Shown here: one piece after another, positions 8,384 to 17,486 of the stretch
Layout: every line of letters begins with the position of its first letter
Position numbering within the stretch: the stretch's first letter is position 1
Assembly (NCBI RefSeq): GCF_001652265.1
Contig: NZ_LWBS01000457.1
Location: forward strand, 1-20,704
DNA from: Rhizobium leguminosarum
GTDB taxonomy: Bacteria > Pseudomonadota > Alphaproteobacteria > Rhizobiales > Rhizobiaceae
Length of the DNA: 20,704 nt
Direction: 5' to 3'
Notes under the pieces: generated by a model
Told to the model about the DNA's origin: nothing
Database searches by the model: none
The model's input: only the letters and a program-made list of their open reading frames with translations
Made by a program: the position numbers and the translations under genes

Positions 8384-10087
8384 TTAGGGGCTGGCGGGCG
8401 AAAAGACCGCTTCCGGTTTTACGCTTTCGTCGCTCATGGCGCGGGCGAAATGCTCTTCGTCCGCGAACATCCGAAGCCAAGTTTCAATCGAAATGGCCTT
8501 CCAGGCGTTTTGAACGGTACTACGGGTGACCTCGCGCACGAGCTCTTCCCTTACCAGAGCCAGATTTCCATAATCGTAGACGTCCCGCTTTTGGGCCGCG
8601 GCGGAGTTGAACAAGAGATCAAATGTCGACAACAACCAAATCCGCATTGCGCTGTCATACATCAGCTGCTGTATTCGTTTCGGTCGCTTTACAATCTCCT
8701 CGGGCAAAAAGATCGCCGACGCCTGGCGCAGGATAAGCTTATTTCCTTTGTCGCTGACCTTCTGGGAGTCAGGAATGCGCATTGCGGTTCGGACGACGTG
8801 GGTGTCGGCATACGGCATGCGCAGATCGATGCCAAAACGAGCGGCTAGCATTTCCTGGGCGCCCATCCGCTCGTCCCGCCTATCCATTGTGGCGACAAGT
8901 TCGGCATGCAAGGAACCGTGAGAAGGCGACCGCGTCCTCAGCGTCGCGTGCGTGCCGCTTGCTGACCCCTTGAGGATTGTAAGGCTTCCGTTTGGGGCCG
9001 GTTCCTCATCAGTTGGCAGCCCGTTAAGGCTCTTCCACAACTGTGTGTGGAAGTTCATGCCTCCAAATAATGTATCCGAGAGATTGCCAGAAAATAGAAC
9101 ATCGACATGCAACCCTGCCATCTCGCTAAGCCCGAACAAGCATGGATACTCGTCATAGCCCCCGGGGTTCTCCATCGCCCACATCGCTTCTGGAAGCAGT
9201 CGTGTAAATTCTGATGGTTCCAGAAATAGTTCGTGATGCTCCAGTCCCAAAGCCAACGCGGTCAACCGGGCGCCTTCGATCTCGGGGTCTCCTCCGTTGT
9301 GGCCAACAGTGAACGACTTGACCGTGATTTGCTTCATGGAGCGGGCGACCAACTCTGCGATTAGAGCTGAGTCCACTCCGCTACTCAGCATTATGCCCAC
9401 CGCTGGCGGTTGATCGGAACTGAGCCTTTCCACAGCGCTCAGCAGAGCGTCTGCGACCACCTCCACTGGTACGAAAGCATCCGCTATCGCAGGCGTGATC
9501 GATGATGCCGCCTCCGATGGAAAGGAATTGTCTTCATATCCGACCTTCGACCATTTTCCGGGCAAAACCGGCTTTACCTGGGAAAAGAATGTTACCCCGC
9601 TCGGCACCCACCCGGTTCGTTCGAATCCCTTGATCGCTTCCAGGTCGACTGATCGATCAAAGCCAGGCAAAGCCCGAAGGCATTTGTATTCGGTGCAGAA
9701 GGCCAGGCCCCTTCCGATCCGCGTGACATAGAGAGTGTTGACCCCGATGTTGTCACGGAGGAAACGAATCTGTTGCTTCGGTATGTCGATCAGTGCGATG
9801 CAATAGTGACCATTTACTGCATCTGGGGCGTCCAGCTTGCCTAGCGCGTAAAGCTCCGCAAGATCCGCGGCCATCGAGATCTGTTTTCCTTCGACAAAAG
9901 GGGATCCGGTATAGGCAACCATCAACTCTGGATCCTTAAAGATTTTACCAGGCAACCTACTGACCGTGGTTAATGAAATGTCGGCCCCTTTGATCGTGTC
10001 GACGTAACTTCCCCGGTGTTTCAGCATCCTGGAAAATAGTACGGGGTCGACAAGTGGCATGCCGATCGAGCCAAACATTGCGTCCAC
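8384..10087 (-). CDS. Asparagine-synthetase-like amide ligase lacking the glutaminase cysteine
   Basis: This is a 567-residue AsnB-fold protein. The N-terminal part aligns with the class II glutamine amidotransferase domain (MLKHRGS, RDNIGVNTLYV, FCTEYKCLRAL), but the essential MCG start is MFGSIG, so the nucleophile Cys is Phe. The C-terminal synthetase domain is complete: ATP pyrophosphatase loop LSSGVDSA (near 231-238 counting from the MFG Met), VLFSGNLSDTLFGG, DLRMPYAD and LILRQASAIFLPEEIVKRPK. In known relatives such as beta-lactam synthetases and lasso cyclases, loss of this Cys goes with amide formation without glutamine. That is the favoured role, with an unknown substrate. The start is GTG 10087, placed six bases after AGGAGAGG; ATG 10078 is the alternative. 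It is the last gene of the operon. Confidence 0.85.
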   Translation of the reverse strand: MDAMFGSIGMPLVDPVLFSRMLKHRGSYVDTIKGADISLTTVSRLPGKIFKDPELMVAYTGSPFVEGKQISMAADLAELYALGKLDAPDAVNGHYCIALIDIPKQQIRFLRDNIGVNTLYVTRIGRGLAFCTEYKCLRALPGFDRSVDLEAIKGFERTGWVPSGVTFFSQVKPVLPGKWSKVGYEDNSFPSEAASSITPAIADAFVPVEVVADALLSAVERLSSDQPPAVGIMLSSGVDSALIAELVARSMKQITVKSFTVGHNGGDPEIEGARLTALALGLEHHELFLEPSEFTRLLPEAMWAMENPGGYDEYPCLFGLSEMAGLHVDVLFSGNLSDTLFGGMNFHTQLWKSLNGLPTDEEPAPNGSLTILKGSASGTHATLRTRSPSHGSLHAELVATMDRRDERMGAQEMLAARFGIDLRMPYADTHVVRTAMRIPDSQKVSDKGNKLILRQASAIFLPEEIVKRPKRIQQLMYDSAMRIWLLSTFDLLFNSAAAQKRDVYDYGNLALVREELVREVTRSTVQNAWKAISIETWLRMFADEEHFARAMSDESVKPEAVFSPASP

Positions 10088-10298
10088 GATAATCCTCTCC
10101 TGTTCGATGGCTAAAATGACGTGCCAAACTCGAACTGTGCTCTTGTTGCTTAGCCGGCTGTTTTTTTGTGACCTGCGGCAGTTCATGTGAAACGGTGTCA
10201 CAAGAGGGTGGTATTGTCCGGATTAAGACGACATAAAGCATCGAACGAATTCGGCAGTAAAGAATTGCGAGAATAGAGACTGATCTTGAGACATTTGT
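10088..10298 (-). promoter_or_regulatory. 211-bp gap before the AsnB-like gene, with a palindrome
   Basis: A dyad TGTGA-N7-TCACA lies at 10186-10202. It resembles a CRP-type site with one extra central base. About 60 bases downstream, TTGGCACG (10120-10127, minus strand) is a perfect sigma-54 -24 element, but the matching -12 position reads TTTTA instead of TTGCA and the predicted start would collide with the ribosome binding site. A 23-codon frame (10294-10223) has no ribosome binding site. The gap may hold an internal promoter; the sequence does not prove it. Confidence 0.35.
10094..10101 (-). promoter_or_regulatory. Ribosome binding site that decides the AsnB-like start
   Basis: AGGAGAGG on the minus strand is six bases from GTG 10087 but fifteen from ATG 10078. 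This favours the GTG, giving a protein starting M-D-A-M-F-G. Neither start places a Cys at position 2. Confidence 0.7.
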
Positions 10299-10937
10299 TT
10301 ACTGAAGAGCGAGAAGAGCGCTCATCGCGGTAATGAAGACTGCCGAAAGGACAATCCAAGTCACATTCATCTTTGGAAATCGGATCGATGAGAGATGTAA
10401 CCCGCTCATGATGACCGCAACGGCGCCCATCAGCAGGATCAGGTGATCCGCTACGATTTGGGAGCCGAGGTAGTACGACAGGGCGAATACGAGGATGTTG
10501 TGGGGCAGCGGCACCCCGACGAAAGAGCCTCCCGACAGTCCGAACGCTTCGAAGTAGCTCAGCCGCAAAATGCCCGCGGCACAGATCAGTAGCCCCGCGA
10601 ACGTCGGGAATGGCGCCGCCTCACCCAATGAAGCGAGAAAGATCAAGGGAAAGACACCAGCGGATAGGAAATCTCCCAACGCGTCCATCGCCTTTCCGAC
10701 ATCGCTCATCCCCGATTGGCGATGGTGCATCCTGCGGGCAACGAGACCATCCAACGAATCTGCCAGGTGGCTCCAGAGAACGCATATCAGGGCGAGGTTG
10801 TATTGGCCCATCACTGCCATCGCGCATGCGGACATCGCTAAAAGAGCTCCGACGAACGTTATCGCGTTCGGCGGATCCAGGAGAATTCCCATTATGGGTT
10901 GGCGGCGTTCTTGTCCCATTGACGATGGGTTGGTCAT
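10299..10937 (-). CDS. CDP-alcohol phosphotransferase (PssA/PgsA-type family), membrane protein
   Basis: This is a 212-residue membrane enzyme. The complete CDP-alcohol signature D-x2-D-G-x2-A-R...G-x3-D-x3-D is present: Asp60, Asp63, Gly64, Ala67, Arg68, Gly81, Asp85 and Asp89. The spacing between AR and G is 12, as in phosphatidylserine-synthase-like members. About five to six hydrophobic segments follow. The reaction is displacement of CMP from a CDP-alcohol by a second alcohol, giving a phosphodiester; which alcohols are used is not visible. The ATG at 10937 follows GAGGA seven bases upstream and overlaps the stop of the small upstream ORF as ATGA. Context with a kinase and a LicC-like cytidylyltransferase suggests a headgroup or small phosphodiester product, not ordinary lipid synthesis. 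Confidence 0.88.
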   Translation of the reverse strand: MTNPSSMGQERRQPIMGILLDPPNAITFVGALLAMSACAMAVMGQYNLALICVLWSHLADSLDGLVARRMHHRQSGMSDVGKAMDALGDFLSAGVFPLIFLASLGEAAPFPTFAGLLICAAGILRLSYFEAFGLSGGSFVGVPLPHNILVFALSYYLGSQIVADHLILLMGAVAVIMSGLHLSSIRFPKMNVTWIVLSAVFITAMSALLALQ

Positions 10938-11095
10938 GATTGTTCCTCGTAGCCTTGTTGCCGAAGATCGGTGCTCGTGCATTGTCGAGTCCCAACTGGA
11001 ACAAACGATGCTCCTCTGCCGCTTATGCAATTAAGCCGAGCAAACTGCTTAAATTGCAACCGCTTACCATCAATTACCCGACCATCCATTGTCAT
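10934..11095 (-). CDS. Small ORF, 53 residues, coupled between kinase and CDP-alcohol transferase genes
   Basis: This short gene is well placed. GAGGAG (11103-11108) is seven bases before ATG 11095, which is 23 bases after the kinase stop, and its TGA overlaps the ATG of the next gene. The product starts MTMDGRVIDGKRLQFKQFAR and ends RQQGYEEQS. It contains two Cys (residues 23 and 39), a basic N-terminal half and a Gly/Ser/Thr-rich middle (ISGRGASFVPVGTRQC). I recognise no family. It could be a small accessory protein, a peptide substrate for the AsnB-like ligase, or a leader that only couples translation. The signals are good; the function is unknown. Confidence 0.6.
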   Translation of the reverse strand: MTMDGRVIDGKRLQFKQFARLNCISGRGASFVPVGTRQCTSTDLRQQGYEEQS

Positions 11096-11118
11096 TTATG
11101 CTCTCCTCACCAGCAATC

Positions 11119-12006
11119 TTAAACGGATGTTTGGCCAGACCTGAAAAATTCGGAGAACAGGTTTAACCGCAGCAACTCGCGTTGGATGTGATCGACAGAT
11201 TTATCTTCTTTCTCCAATCGCGGATCCAAGAACATGCCAACCATCCTCCCGCTGTGCGCAACTTGAAGGCCGAAGGCGTTCGTGGATTGGGACAGTTCCA
11301 AGAGCGAATCGAAGTGCGGCTGTGGCAGGTACCGCTGATTAATGACAGCGCTTCGCGTGGCCATTTCCCCCAATTCACCAAGGCTCCCGTTTTCTAGCGC
11401 TCGCCGTAGCAGCTTCCGCAGGTCTCCGAACTCCCTGATCTCGTCCCCTGTATATCTGGTCGGCGGATGGGCTAATGTGTCAACGGGGTGGTTAGGAGCG
11501 ACGTTCACACTGATCAGCGAGAACTCGGGTATTCTCCTTTCGAAGCGCTCGAGCACAGTGCCCTCTCGCGGGCAGACGAGCCTGGGATTTCCAGTAAACA
11601 TGGTGCCGTCACTGGCCACCTCGGCTCGAACGGCTAGGCGAAAGATCGTGCTAGCCTCTAGCTGCAGTCCTAACAGTCGAGCCGTTGCGCGGATGGTCGC
11701 AACAACGTCCGTTGTTGATGAGCCTAAGCCGAATCCTTCTGGAATATTCGAATTCACAGTGACCTTGATTCCCCTGCCAGAATACCCGATCTCACTCAGA
11801 AGGAGCCGCGCCGCCGCTCCCGATTTTGTTTTGTGTTTAGGGCGGACGAGGACTTCGATGCCATCAATCGGCTCAGCGACGGCAATCGAGTACCGAGGTG
11901 GGAAGGGAAGCGTCACTAAGCCTCGGTGCAGCCGGCTGTCTTCGCCTCGGAAAACGCCTTGGAGGATTTCGCCATGGTGGCCAATTGCAAAGCCGCTAGC
12001 GTGCAC
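11119..12006 (-). CDS. GHMP-family kinase, PduX (L-threonine kinase)-like
   Basis: This is a 295-residue small-molecule kinase. The N-terminus has the PduX-type opening G-x-x-GEILQG (residues 9-17). The GHMP ATP-binding motif appears as IPEGFGLGSSTTD (about 88-100), followed by the helix VVATIRATARLLG. PduX-like proteins phosphorylate the hydroxyl of L-threonine, so an amino-alcohol or hydroxy-amino-acid substrate is plausible but not shown. The GTG start at 12006 has GAGAGG six bases upstream, overlapping the stop of the nucleotidyltransferase gene only ten bases away. In context it would make the phosphorylated alcohol that the nucleotidyltransferase activates. The C-terminal half diverges more and may set substrate choice. 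Confidence 0.85.
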   Translation of the reverse strand: MHASGFAIGHHGEILQGVFRGEDSRLHRGLVTLPFPPRYSIAVAEPIDGIEVLVRPKHKTKSGAAARLLLSEIGYSGRGIKVTVNSNIPEGFGLGSSTTDVVATIRATARLLGLQLEASTIFRLAVRAEVASDGTMFTGNPRLVCPREGTVLERFERRIPEFSLISVNVAPNHPVDTLAHPPTRYTGDEIREFGDLRKLLRRALENGSLGELGEMATRSAVINQRYLPQPHFDSLLELSQSTNAFGLQVAHSGRMVGMFLDPRLEKEDKSVDHIQRELLRLNLFSEFFRSGQTSV

Positions 12007-12016
12007 GGTAAACCTC

Positions 12017-12877
12017 TCATGATGATAGTAGCCAGTTGTTGCCGGCAGCCGCGACCCAGGATTCTGCGGCTTCGAGGTCTTCTAGGGTGTCGATCTCGAA
12101 CGCGGTGACGTCGAAGCTCTCTGTCTCGATAATCCCTAGCCGGTATTTCGAACCGAGTGAGCGAGCGAGGATATCCTCATAGTAGAGTGCCGTTTCGCCT
12201 CCCGAAATCGCGTCCCTCATGTTTCGATGGAAATCGAGTACAAACTCATTCGAGCGGAGGAGGTATAGGCTGATCGTCTTGCGATCGCTTGGAAGGGTTT
12301 CGTCGCAGTTGCGCGTGACAACCATGTACCACTCCCCATCCATCCCCCGCCGCAAGACAGTCCCCGTTTCTTTAGGTCGAAGAGGGCGGGTAGGAACCGT
12401 TATGTCAGCGCCGTCCGGCTGCAACCAGTGGGCGGGAAAGTCGGAAAGGAGAACATCGCAATCCGATAGGATAACTGCTTTTCCAGGGACAAGCGCCAAG
12501 CCCAAGGACGTAATGTTGTTCTCAGATCGGTATCGAGGGTTCTCGACGATATCGATGTTCATCGCACCCGATGTGCTGCGAACATGCGCGATCAACTTAT
12601 CGCCGAGAAAGCCGACCACGACTGTTACGTTCGAGACACCGGCCCGCTGCATTTGACTGAGGAGGCGTGACACCAATGGCTCGCCAGCGACTTCGATAAG
12701 CGCCTTCGGACGATTGGCGGTTAGATGACCGAGACGTCTTCCCATTCCAGCGGCGAGGATGATTGCTTCGGATATATTATGGCCCGTTCGAGAAGAGCTA
12801 TTCAGCTTAGCTCGGTGGCGACCCACCTGCCCATACTCGCCAGGTGTTGTCGCCGATCCATCATTGTTGTCCGCCAT
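12017..12877 (-). CDS. LicC-like nucleotidyltransferase (probable CTP:phosphoalcohol cytidylyltransferase)
   Basis: This 286-residue NTP-transferase is first in the operon. After a variable 35-residue N-terminus the nucleotide loop reads AIILAAGMGRRLG (38-50) with PKAL (57-60). ENNITSLGLA, the metal-binding ILSDCDVLLSD (Asp139, Asp141), GEWYMVV and the C-terminal FEIDTLEDLEAAE match the choline-phosphate cytidylyltransferase LicC and aminoethylphosphonate cytidylyltransferase pattern. The expected reaction is CTP plus a phosphorylated alcohol giving a CDP-alcohol. The start at ATG 12877 has GGAGGT five bases upstream. A sigma-54-type promoter ends about 85 bases before it. Longer in-frame starts exist upstream but lack this binding site. 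CTP rather than another nucleotide is inferred from the family and from the downstream CDP-alcohol transferase. Confidence 0.86.
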   Translation of the reverse strand: MADNNDGSATTPGEYGQVGRHRAKLNSSSRTGHNISEAIILAAGMGRRLGHLTANRPKALIEVAGEPLVSRLLSQMQRAGVSNVTVVVGFLGDKLIAHVRSTSGAMNIDIVENPRYRSENNITSLGLALVPGKAVILSDCDVLLSDFPAHWLQPDGADITVPTRPLRPKETGTVLRRGMDGEWYMVVTRNCDETLPSDRKTISLYLLRSNEFVLDFHRNMRDAISGGETALYYEDILARSLGSKYRLGIIETESFDVTAFEIDTLEDLEAAESWVAAAGNNWLLSS

Positions 12878-12961
12878 TGTCGACCTCCATACACTGATCT
12901 CCTCCACCCCGCTTAGGCTCGAGCTGCCATCTGCGGCGATGAAGAATCTGCTAATCAGCTG

Positions 12962-12978
12962 AGCAAACTTCATGCCAA
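12962..12978 (-). promoter_or_regulatory. Sigma-54 (RpoN)-type promoter for the phosphodiester operon
   Basis: On the minus strand the sequence is TTGGCATGAAGTTTGCT. It matches the consensus YTGGCACG-N4-TTGCW at all but one base (T for C), with the invariant GG and GC exactly ten bases apart. Transcription would begin near 12951, leaving a leader of about 74 bases before ATG 12877. Such promoters require an enhancer-binding activator; in rhizobia NifA, NtrC, DctD and others serve this role. No TGT-N10-ACA NifA site was found nearby. Confidence 0.65.
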
Positions 12979-13509
12979 AATGGCAAAGTCCTTTGAAACC
13001 AAGACCAGATAGACCCGGATGTACGACATTGTCAGAATGCTCGTAACTAGGGACACCCAGCGGTCGCCGATGCGCGATTTCCATTCGCGCAGCCGCGTCA
13101 GCCCTTGCGGTGCCCATTTCATCTGCTTGAGGATCGTCGTGTAGACCGGACCGAGTGCGATATAATCAGGCCTCGCTGCCAGTGCGGTTTCCAGCTCGCG
13201 TTCGTCGTGGGTTGAGAGGCCGAGTTTCAGGCCACTCGCTCGGATCGCGTCGAGGTCCGCCGTCGCAAGATCCTCCTGGCCGAGATGGACGCAGTCGCAA
13301 TCTTCCTCGATCGCAAGCCGCCAGTGGTCGTTAACGATCAGCTGACATTGATGTTTAGTGCAGACTACTAGTGCGCGACGGATCTCGGCGCACAGTTCAG
13401 TCTCCGGACAGTCCTTGATGCGCAGCTGCACCAGCTTGACGCCAAGGGGTACCAGCCGGGCAATCCATTCGGCGCTGTCGACGATCAGGTAGAACGGATC
13501 GAGCTTCAG
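12970..13509 (-). pseudogene. thiE: thiE (thiamine phosphate synthase), truncated
   Basis: The homologous part runs from 13509 to about 13062. It starts [20 protein letters not shown] and includes VQLRIKD, CQLIVNDHWRLAIE, DCVHLGQEDL, KLGLSTHDE and YIALGPVYTTILKQMKWAPQ. ThiE joins the pyrimidine and thiazole halves of thiamine. Two defects are visible. The codon where rhizobial ThiE proteins start is CTG (13509-13507), with no ATG, GTG or TTG in frame upstream; the next start is GTG 13431, inside the conserved barrel. After IGDR, homology stops and about 30 unrelated residues follow to the stop at 12970. The lost third includes the phosphate-binding IGG region. It overlaps thiG by one base pair group and would have been the last gene of the thi operon. 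A second thiE elsewhere in the genome would be needed. Confidence 0.85.
13022..13045 (-). promoter_or_regulatory. Dyad about 80 bp upstream of the sigma-54 start; candidate activator site
   Basis: On the plus strand this reads TACGA-CATT-GTCAG-AATG-C-TCGTA. The two arms of nine bases pair perfectly apart from one extra C. Its centre (about 13033) is some 82 bases upstream of the predicted transcription start, the usual distance for enhancer-binding proteins. It does not match a known consensus that I can name. Confidence 0.45.
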
Positions 13510-14279
13510 GTGAACACCGCCTTTCCGATCACCGGCGTGGAGGGTACGGCCATGTCGCGCGGCTCCATCAGGCCGGCATTAAAGGCTTGATTGCCGGCGG
13601 CGATTGCCGCGGCAAAGGCGGCTGCCATCGCCGCGGGATCTCCGGCGCCGGCAACGGCGGTGTTGAGCAGAACCGCATCGAAACCGAGCTCCATGACCGC
13701 AGTTGCGTGCGACGGCCGGCCGATGCCGGCATCGACGATCAGCGACACGTCAGGGAAATGCGCCCGTATTGCTCTGAGCGCTGTCGGATTGAGCGGCCCG
13801 GCGGCACTGCCGATCGGTGCGCACCAAGGCATGAGCACCTTGCAGCCGGCCTCCAGCAGTCGTTCGGCCACGACCAGATCGTCCGTCGTGTAGGGGAAGA
13901 CTTCGAAACCTTCGCTGACGAGAATGCGAGCCGCCTCGACGAGGCCGAAGACATCCGGCTGTAGCGTATCATGGTTGCCGATGACCTCGAGCTTGATCCA
14001 GTCGGTGGCGAACAGCTCGCGTGCCATCCTTGCGGTCAGGACCGCTTGCGCGACGCTGTGGCAACCTGCAGTGTTGGGTAGGATGCGAACGCCGAGCGCC
14101 CGGATCATCTCGAAGAAGGCGCCCCCACTGCGGCCGCCAGACATCTCACGACGAAGGGAGACGGTGACGATTTCCGTCGCCGATTGCCTGACGGCCTCAG
14201 AGAGGACGGCAGGAGAGGGATATCGCGCTGTGCCGAGCAGCAGACGGGAGTTTATTTCGGACCCATAAAGAGTCAGCAT
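13506..14279 (-). CDS. thiG: Thiazole synthase ThiG
   Basis: This is a 257-residue TIM-barrel enzyme of normal length. It forms the thiazole phosphate of thiamine from deoxyxylulose 5-phosphate, dehydroglycine and ThiS thiocarboxylate. The Schiff-base lysine is Lys96 in [10 protein letters not shown]. Other family motifs are [43 protein letters not shown] and [13 protein letters not shown]. The start at ATG 14279 is three bases after the thiS stop. It is intact and part of the thiCOSGE unit, so it should be under TPP riboswitch control. Confidence 0.96.
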   Translation of the reverse strand: MLTLYGSEINSRLLLGTARYPSPAVLSEAVRQSATEIVTVSLRREMSGGRSGGAFFEMIRALGVRILPNTAGCHSVAQAVLTARMARELFATDWIKLEVIGNHDTLQPDVFGLVEAARILVSEGFEVFPYTTDDLVVAERLLEAGCKVLMPWCAPIGSAAGPLNPTALRAIRAHFPDVSLIVDAGIGRPSHATAVMELGFDAVLLNTAVAGAGDPAAMAAAFAAAIAAGNQAFNAGLMEPRDMAVPSTPVIGKAVFT

Positions 14280-14282
14280 CCG

Positions 14283-14480
14283 TTAGCCTCCCTGCATCGG
14301 CGACAGGATTTCGATCCTGTCATTGTCGCTGAGCGAACGATCGATCCGGTCTTCGCGATGGACTAGCTCACCGTTGACGGCTGTCGCCAGCCAGTCACCC
14401 TCGTATTCCAGCAGGACTAAAAGCTCCGACAGCGTCTCAGTCGCGACATCCTGGGCCTCGCCATTAACGATCAATTTCAT
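14283..14480 (-). CDS. thiS: Sulfur carrier protein ThiS
   Basis: This 65-residue ubiquitin-like sulfur carrier begins MKLIVNGEAQ and ends with the Gly-Gly tail (LSPMQGG) that is adenylated and thiocarboxylated. It donates sulfur to ThiG. The central VNGELVHREDR motif fits the family. Its ATG overlaps the thiO stop as ATGA, and thiG starts three bases after its stop, so the three are translationally linked. Confidence 0.95.
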   Translation of the reverse strand: MKLIVNGEAQDVATETLSELLVLLEYEGDWLATAVNGELVHREDRIDRSLSDNDRIEILSPMQGG

Positions 14481-15451
14481 GGGGCATTCCTTCCCGTGGT
14501 GTGTTGGTTGAAGACAAGTTCAACCGCCTCGGCCGCCATGGCTGGCGCGAGCAGAAAGCCGTGGCGGTAGAGGCCGTTAAGCGAGATCACCTTTCCCTGA
14601 CGGCTTGCGCGCGGAAGATTGTCCGGAAAGGCTGGGCGGATTCCGACACCCGTTTCGATGATGGTTGCATCGGCAAAGGCCGGATATAGCGTGTATGCAG
14701 CGTTGAGCAGTTCCATCAGTGAACGGGCGACTATAGGCCCGTCAAATTCCGTCTCGATCATCGTCGCGCCGACCATGAACAGACCATCTCCGCGCGGGAC
14801 GATGTAGACGGGGAAACGCGGATGGAGCAGGCGGACCGGCCGGGAGAGATCCACGTCAAAGCTTCTAAGGTAAAGCATTTCGCCGCGTACGCCGCGTAAC
14901 TCCTCAGCCTCGCCGATGCGCGCTGCGCCCGTGCAATCGACGACACTGTCGAAGCTCTCCTCATGTGAGCTCTCGCCCACGAAGGTGACCCCCTGATCGG
15001 TCAGCTTGGTGCGCAGCAGACACAACACTCGCCGGGGATCGAGATGGGCTTCGCGGCGAAAGAACAGCCCGTGCCGGAACCGCCCGGCAAGGGAGGGTTC
15101 CAGCGCCGCGATCGCCGGCTCTTCCAGCCATTCATAACCGGTCGTGCGGCAGGCAAAGCGTTGCAGTTCACCATGATCGCGGGCCAAGGCGACCACGAGC
15201 GTTCCGTTTCGTCGCACCTCTCCCGGCACCATTGCCTCCCATTTGTCGGCGGCGGTGAGACCGCGCATCAGCACGGCGTCATCAGCATTCTCCCGCTCGC
15301 ACCAGGGCGCCAGCATTCCGCCCGCGAGCCACGAAGCAGCACGCAGGAAGCCGTCATAGGGATCGAGCACGGTTACCTCGGCATCTCGAGCGCGCAGCTC
15401 ATGCGCCACCGTCAGGCCGGCAACGCCGGCCCCTTTGACAAGAACACGCAT
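14477..15451 (-). CDS. thiO: Glycine oxidase ThiO (FAD-dependent)
   Basis: This 324-residue FAD-dependent amine oxidase makes the dehydroglycine used by ThiG. The N-terminal dinucleotide-binding fold is KGAGVAGLTVAHEL with Asp30 (VTVLDPY) at the end of the second strand. Further DAO-family motifs are ASWLAGGMLAPWCERE, VVDCTGA, RGEMLYLRS, YIVPRGDGLFMVGATMIE and the C-terminal NGLYRHGFLLAPAMA. The ATG at 15451 follows the thiC stop by one base. The presence of ThiO instead of ThiH is typical of the aerobic alpha-proteobacterial thiCOGE operon. It appears intact. Confidence 0.94.
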   Translation of the reverse strand: MRVLVKGAGVAGLTVAHELRARDAEVTVLDPYDGFLRAASWLAGGMLAPWCERENADDAVLMRGLTAADKWEAMVPGEVRRNGTLVVALARDHGELQRFACRTTGYEWLEEPAIAALEPSLAGRFRHGLFFRREAHLDPRRVLCLLRTKLTDQGVTFVGESSHEESFDSVVDCTGAARIGEAEELRGVRGEMLYLRSFDVDLSRPVRLLHPRFPVYIVPRGDGLFMVGATMIETEFDGPIVARSLMELLNAAYTLYPAFADATIIETGVGIRPAFPDNLPRASRQGKVISLNGLYRHGFLLAPAMAAEAVELVFNQHTTGRNAP

Positions 15452-15452
15452 C

Positions 15453-17478
<2,026 letters not shown>

Positions 17479-17486
17479 ATGCGACA

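Noticed and set aside
9957..10241. A 94-codon minus-strand frame overlapping the AsnB-like start
   Set aside because: It overlaps the well-supported gene in another frame, has low-complexity composition and lacks a ribosome binding site.
10223..10294. A 23-codon frame (MSQDQSLFSQFFTAEFVRCF...) between the CDP-alcohol transferase and AsnB-like genes as a peptide precursor
   Set aside because: No ribosome binding site precedes it, no coupling to the next gene is visible, and it is short enough to arise by chance.
8384..12877. Lasso-peptide cluster, because of the Cys-less AsnB-like protein
   Set aside because: No McjB-type protease, RRE domain or classical precursor is present, and the kinase, cytidylyltransferase and CDP-alcohol transferase point to phosphodiester chemistry.
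12986..13110. NifA upstream activator site TGT-N10-ACA
   Set aside because: Each TGT in the region was checked and none has ACA ten bases later.
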